Assembly (NCBI RefSeq): GCF_964019385.1
Contig: NC_088653.1
Span: 8,918,290-8,982,289 of the forward strand
DNA from: Sycon ciliatum
Lineage: Eukaryota > Porifera > Calcarea > Leucosolenida > Sycettidae
Length of the DNA: 64,000 nt
Direction: 5' to 3'
The position numbers and the translations under genes are program-made. The stretch's first letter is position 1. Every line of letters begins with the position of its first letter. The notes under the pieces were generated by a model. That model was given only the letters and a program-made list of their open reading frames with translations, searched no databases and had not been told where the DNA came from. This document shows positions 59,701-64,000 of this stretch, piece by piece.

Positions 59701-60950
59701 GCGTAGGTACCTGTACCGACCCCAATGTGTCATGAACGTGGTCAACGGATGGGAGGCCTCGCTCAGAGTAACTTGCCAATAGCCGTGGCGGGCGTCTAGC
59801 TTGGTGAAATACCTTGCGTTGCCAATGCTGGATACAGCGTCACGAGGGCTTGGTGCGGGGTGAGCAGGGCATTCGACTTGGTCGTTGAGCTTTTTGAAAT
59901 CAACGGTGAGCCTCTTCTCGTTTGTCCCCTTCTTGTCCACGATGACAATTGGGTGACACCACGCACTGGGTTCGGTGACTTCCTCGTTGATGGCATCCCG
60001 GACCATGTCATCCAGCTGGGACTTCACTTGGTCACGGTACGCATGCGGGATCTGGCGGGCATGATATGCAGCGACAGGCTTAGCATCTGCTCGCACTCTA
60101 ATTTCCATAGGTCCACCAAGCATCGGCTTCAACACAGAGTCATCAAAGGCGTCAGCGAATTCAGCTAGGAGTTCGGCTCTCATCGTCTCTGAGTCGGTGG
60201 CTTTGGACACAACCTTGTCCGCAGGTGCATCAGGAACGACCGGTGGGACTACCTGTTGGACTGCTGCGATTTGCTACGGCCAGCCGGACGGCAAGTATCC
60301 CAGGACGTGCAAGGATGAACGAGATAGGAGGGCATCAGTCAAACCACCATAGACATGAATGGTCGACGTGTGCTGGTTTGGTCCACAACTGAGAGTCGCC
60401 GAAATCTTGCCAACAGGGGTGAGACTGGCGCCATCTCCGGTACGAACATCGTCGATGTCGTCAAGCAGGTTCTCGACAAATCCGCCTTACTGGTCAAGGT
60501 GTTGAGTGCCGATGGCATCAACGTCGCTACCAGTATCCGGGAGCCAACTAAGAGCAACGGGCTCTGGCTCGGTCCCAAGCTGGGTAGCAACGGAAACTGT
60601 TGCGTCGTCCAACAGAGATGCTTGGTTGAGTCGCAAGTGTGCGATCTTGGACGACTTGTCCGGCTTCTTGGCAGGCCTGCGGCACATTGCCCGGAAGTGA
60701 CCCATTCCATTACAGTTGAGGCACACTTTGTTGATCGATGGACACAGCGATTTCGTGTGCGCTGTGCGTCTGCAGTTACGGCACTTATGAGGAGCAGAAG
60801 TGTGCTTCCCCTCAACTGGGGGCTGTGAAGCTGTCTTCACACGCTGAGAAGACGACTTCCTGGCAGCGTTGACTTGGCCGGCGGTAGGGATGTGGCGGCT
60901 GGTCTGTGTGGCTGCCTCTTCTGCACGACACACCTTGACTGTCACCTGAC
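56752..60950 (-). mobile_element. Ty3/Gypsy LTR-retrotransposon fossil, broken
   Basis: It reads leftward. The parts in order are a gag-type zinc knuckle and retropepsin (about 60,490-60,945), reverse transcriptase (about 59,370-60,210), RNase H and integrase with its HHCC finger (about 57,340-59,370), and a 3' LTR of about 294 bp (56,752-57,045) with TGTTAT...ATAACA ends. The upstream gag region and 5' LTR were not found, so it is truncated at about 60,950. The coding region is broken in at least about four places and is also split by a small insertion at 57,855-58,053. Age cannot be read from an LTR pair. It predates that insertion. Confidence 0.85.
57855..58053 (+). mobile_element. LINE 3' end or SINE with (AAC)n tail
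   Basis: About 200 bp ending TAAAATAAAGTAACAACAAC. The tail resembles that of the second LINE (TAAAATAAACACAACAAC). ACTTGC flanks both sides as a likely target duplication. It sits inside the Gypsy fossil. Confidence 0.65.
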
Positions 60951-63315
60951 TCTAGGTTACAAGCGCCAACGCAATGTTCCTACACGCGACTGTCTGGGTG
61001 TAATTGTAACCGCACTAGCAGCCTATTTCCATATGCGTCTTACCATGTACAAGTGTGGTGCCCGCATCACCTCTTCAGTAGCCCCTGCTACATACGTCCT
61101 ACTATGTGGTAGTCTGCGAGTAATCAATTTACCCACAGGGAGTCTCAATATATCCCAAAACTTGTCTTGGATGACTGTGTTTGCAGTTTTCTCACAATCG
61201 AACTATGTAGGCTGAAGACACTGCTCTCAACTTGCGATTGCAATAACCGCTGAAGGAATGGGACCTATATTCGTTGAGTTATAGCGCTCAACGAACGAGC
61301 ATATCGCCATACGCTCAAAGACTTTTCCGCAGTTGATTTTATGTATGATGACTGGTGCTCTAGTTTATTGATTGCTTTGTAGCAGTAGCTTTCCCGGAGG
61401 CTATATACCGTGGAATATTTCTAGAGATTGGTTTGCCTGATTCACGGGCCTTTCTGGGTGGCGTGTTTTTTTTATTGAAATTTGACCGTTTTCTCTTGTT
61501 GCTAGAGCCCTAGCAGCAGTACCCTGTCAAAGAGATAAACAAGACGCCTGGCAAAATGACTCCTGACTACAACATCATACATCCACATGCACACTTGCCT
61601 AGACAAAGACAGTTTGGGGAATGTCATTACAACTAACATCACTAGGTAGTTCTAGAATAGCCTGCGTGTCTGCAAGTGCCAATGTGTGTGGGTATGTGTG
61701 ATGTACTAAGTATGCATGTGCATCACAACACAATGCTTGCAATCCACTTCTCGCTCATTTCCTTCATACAGTGGTACTATGTTGTGCAGTGCACATAACA
61801 GACTTACTGAAACCTATCCCCAGTCAAGTTCGTGTACCAGAAAGCAGTTATCTAGGTTTGCCAGTGCTGAACACACTTTACAGCTCTATATCATCACTGC
61901 TATATGTAGGACTCAGTATAGAGTCCATGCACTATATGATGTCCAGCACCCTATATAGAGTCCATTGGTCCAAAATCCACTATACAGAGTCCAGGAGTCC
62001 ACTCAGTTTTGATCAGCTTCATCCTGCCGCGCAATCCCCTATAAGGAGTACACTTTTTCTACAAGTCCCCTATTCACGGTCCAGGAGTCCAGTTTATCCA
62101 GTCACGCCGTCCTGTGTGTTGTGTCCGAAATTGAAGAGAACAAACACCTTTTCAGTTTTGCTTGCCTCATGGCAGCGCATTCCTTTCTTCACTTCAGCCA
62201 TGGCTGCCAGTTCTGCTGTGCAGTTGCTGACAGTAATCTGTCTCGAGGTAACCAAGGAGGATAAGGAGACGTTCAAAATCAAATCTGGAAAGCGTCTTGT
62301 GGTTCTCTGAAGACGTTTCATCAGTGCGCGGGATGAAAGCAGAAATTGCAGAACGAGAAAAGTTCCGCACAGTTCAAATCTGACGAGTCAGGTACACTGA
62401 CACTCTCTTTCGTTCGACGCCACAAGGATCCCCTGTTTGGCTGGCCATTGCTGCCAGTAAGGCGTTTGAACGGTTTCATCAGAGCGAGGGATGAAAGCAG
62501 AAAGCGGAGAACGAGAAAAGTTCAGCACAGTTCCAATCTGACGAGTCAGATACACTGACACTCTCTTTCGTTCGACGCCACAAGGATACCCTGTTTGACT
62601 GGACAAGAGCTGCCTGTACCACCGTGTCAAAAGGCTGTCCAACTACATGGCAGGACGATGACTGAGGTAAGGAAGCTTTTACTCGTTTCGATTGGTTTGC
62701 TGTTTTGTCGTTATGCTTGAATTTTTTTCCATTTTCAAGGATCGTATCGCGTTTGTTTGATGTTGCTTGAATGAATGCCCTAAAAGTAATCAACCACTTC
62801 GTAATAGTCCTCAAGGACTGCAAGGACTTTGCATCAATCGTATATGATCGTCTAGCTATCATCAATTATTATTTTATTTCATGAGAAATGTATTTTTATC
62901 CCTGTGATAATTATGTGAACTCCACGACACTCTTCCTCTACTACTAGTACTAGGCTCTAGTATGATGTCAAATACAATGGGATCCACAAACGCAGTGCCA
63001 GTGTACTAGTAGTAGTAGTAGTAGTAGGAGGATTTCTCGTATGCCGATGACAAGAAAAAGCTTCTCAAGCTAATACATGTACTCGTATTCCATGAAGTAA
63101 CCGCTTTGATGTCACAAACATGACATTGTGTCAGTGAAACTGCCTCGTGACAACAGATCATTGCATTTCCATCTTGGGGAAGACTGACTGACGGCAACGC
63201 TGTACAGATTGTTCAAATCATCTCATTTCAATTTAGTTGCAGTGAAGTGAAACACTGTGTACACTACATGTATGGTGGTGTGTCTGTGCATCTTGAGTGT
63301 GCACAAACGATCTTA
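60951..63315. other. No gene recognised
   Basis: Short ORFs only. Irregular TATAGAGTCCA and CAGGAGTCCA repeats occur near 61,915-62,095, and a tandem duplication is listed separately. A small plus-strand frame ending TKEDKETFKIKSGKRLVVL (stop 62,310) looks protein-like but is not recognised. Confidence 0.4.
62316..62632. repeat. 158-bp direct tandem duplication
   Basis: TTTCATCAG-TGCG/AGCG, GGGATGAAAGCAGAAA and ACACTGACACTCTCTTTCG through CGACGCCACAAGGAT occur twice (from 62,316 and from 62,474), with about 10 percent divergence by eye. Confidence 0.92.
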
Positions 63316-63533
63316 CTGTAAGACATGTTATTATAACGAGTCGCAAATTTAACGATTGTCCAAAATTCATAGGTTAACGAGAAGATAATGTTAACGATCT
63401 TGCAGTATTCTGCCATATCCACACATAGCATAATATGAATCAGTACGGCCTCAACGGATCTTATTATAACGAAGAAATGTCATCCGTTAAAACGTTAGAT
63501 TTGCTTCCTCCTAATATTATACATGTCTTACAG
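63316..63533. mobile_element. TA-flanked MITE (Tc1/mariner-like), 218 bp
   Basis: The ends CTGTAAGACATGT and ACATGTCTTACAG are inverted, with TA on both sides (63,314-63,315 and 63,534-63,535). TTATTATAACGA motifs lie inside both ends. The CTGTAA start is shared with the MITE at 13,431. Confidence 0.85.
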
Positions 63534-64000
63534 TATTCCTCGTATTGCTAATAGATTATTGTCCCCACCGTCACCTGTTCACAGGTCTTTGAGTGGATGG
63601 ATTTTCATTGAGCATTACATTCGTTGAGAACTTGGTAGTTGTGTGCTTCTATGCATCATTACGGTAATACGCGTATCCTTGTGCTATCTATTTGTTGCAG
63701 GTGTGCTGATCTTCAGAAGATTGCGGAACTGAGTGCTGCTGAACATTTGCATGGCCATGAGCAATGGTGAAGCTTGCTATTGCACTCTCAGCATGTCCTA
63801 GTAGACTACTGCACTATGTTACTCTCTTACGCTACTACACGTATGTAAACGTGCGCGCATCCGCCCACGTATGCATTCGTTTCGTATAATTATTTGTTAT
63901 CCCTCTTGACTTTACGTGTAAATGGGTGGACGTTTGCATGGCTGTTGGAGTTGCGTGTTTATTGTGTCTCTACTCTTTTCTTGGTGTTTTCCTGGCGTTG
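63534..64000. other. No gene recognised
   Basis: Nothing supported in the last 470 bases. Confidence 0.4.

Noticed and set aside
61771-62310. 179-residue plus-strand ORF
   Set aside because: It crosses irregular TATAGAGTCC repeats and has no recognisable domain; only the last 35 residues look protein-like.

Overview
The window looks like a repeat-rich stretch of nuclear DNA from an invertebrate animal. The evidence is long dinucleotide microsatellites, many small inverted-repeat transposons, APE-type LINEs, a Penelope-like element, a Ty3/Gypsy fossil, tRNA-derived SINEs, and a reverse-transcriptase family I know mainly from sponges, cnidarians and other marine invertebrates. I cannot name the species. 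I found no gene that I can confidently call a single-copy host gene.

Layout. 37-2677 is a complete hAT-type element with an 8-bp target duplication. It carries zinc-finger-like coding pieces and TG tracts. 4.0-5.7 kb is an extreme pyrimidine tract. 8.4-11.3 kb begins a family of about 1.5 kb dispersed blocks (copies near 9.2, 29.6, 33.5 and 36.8 kb), each hit by different small transposons. 11,955-17,758 and 18,151-24,368 are two copies of a tandem segmental duplication. Each copy holds a minisatellite, a TA-flanked MITE, a retropepsin-type fossil fragment, TC/TG microsatellites, a Myb/SANT-like ORF and the 3' part of a minus-strand retroelement. Only the second copy continues into the whole retroelement (to 27,339), which has a reverse transcriptase, a Cys/His knuckle and a restriction-like endonuclease-like tail. 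A tRNA-headed SINE lies between the copies.

29-39 kb is a mosaic of MITEs, strong hairpins, PIF/Harbinger-like ends and Myb/SANT-like ORFs. 39.1-41.0 kb has a 21-bp palindromic minisatellite, a 16-bp minisatellite and a 66-bp minisatellite with a long ORF. 41.7-46.7 kb has four more MITEs, one an 860-bp palindrome flanked by TTAA. 46.9-50.1 kb is a Penelope-like element remnant: a GIY-YIG endonuclease ORF between long inverted arms, with a hammerhead ribozyme motif in each arm.

50,594-56,332 is a nested stack. A 9-bp-duplication palindromic element was split by an APE LINE (50,989-55,961). That LINE was itself hit by a second 5'-truncated LINE and by a 5'-truncated SINE. 56,752-60,950 is a broken minus-strand Ty3/Gypsy fossil with one visible LTR. 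The rest, to 64,000, has a 158-bp tandem duplication and one more TA-flanked MITE.

The window's main value is as a record of transposition. Paralogous blocks supply the empty site for at least six insertions, so element boundaries and target duplications can be read directly. The most unusual parts are the hammerhead-bearing Penelope remnant, the hAT element with zinc-finger cargo, and the covarying hairpin cluster at 30.1-30.9 kb.
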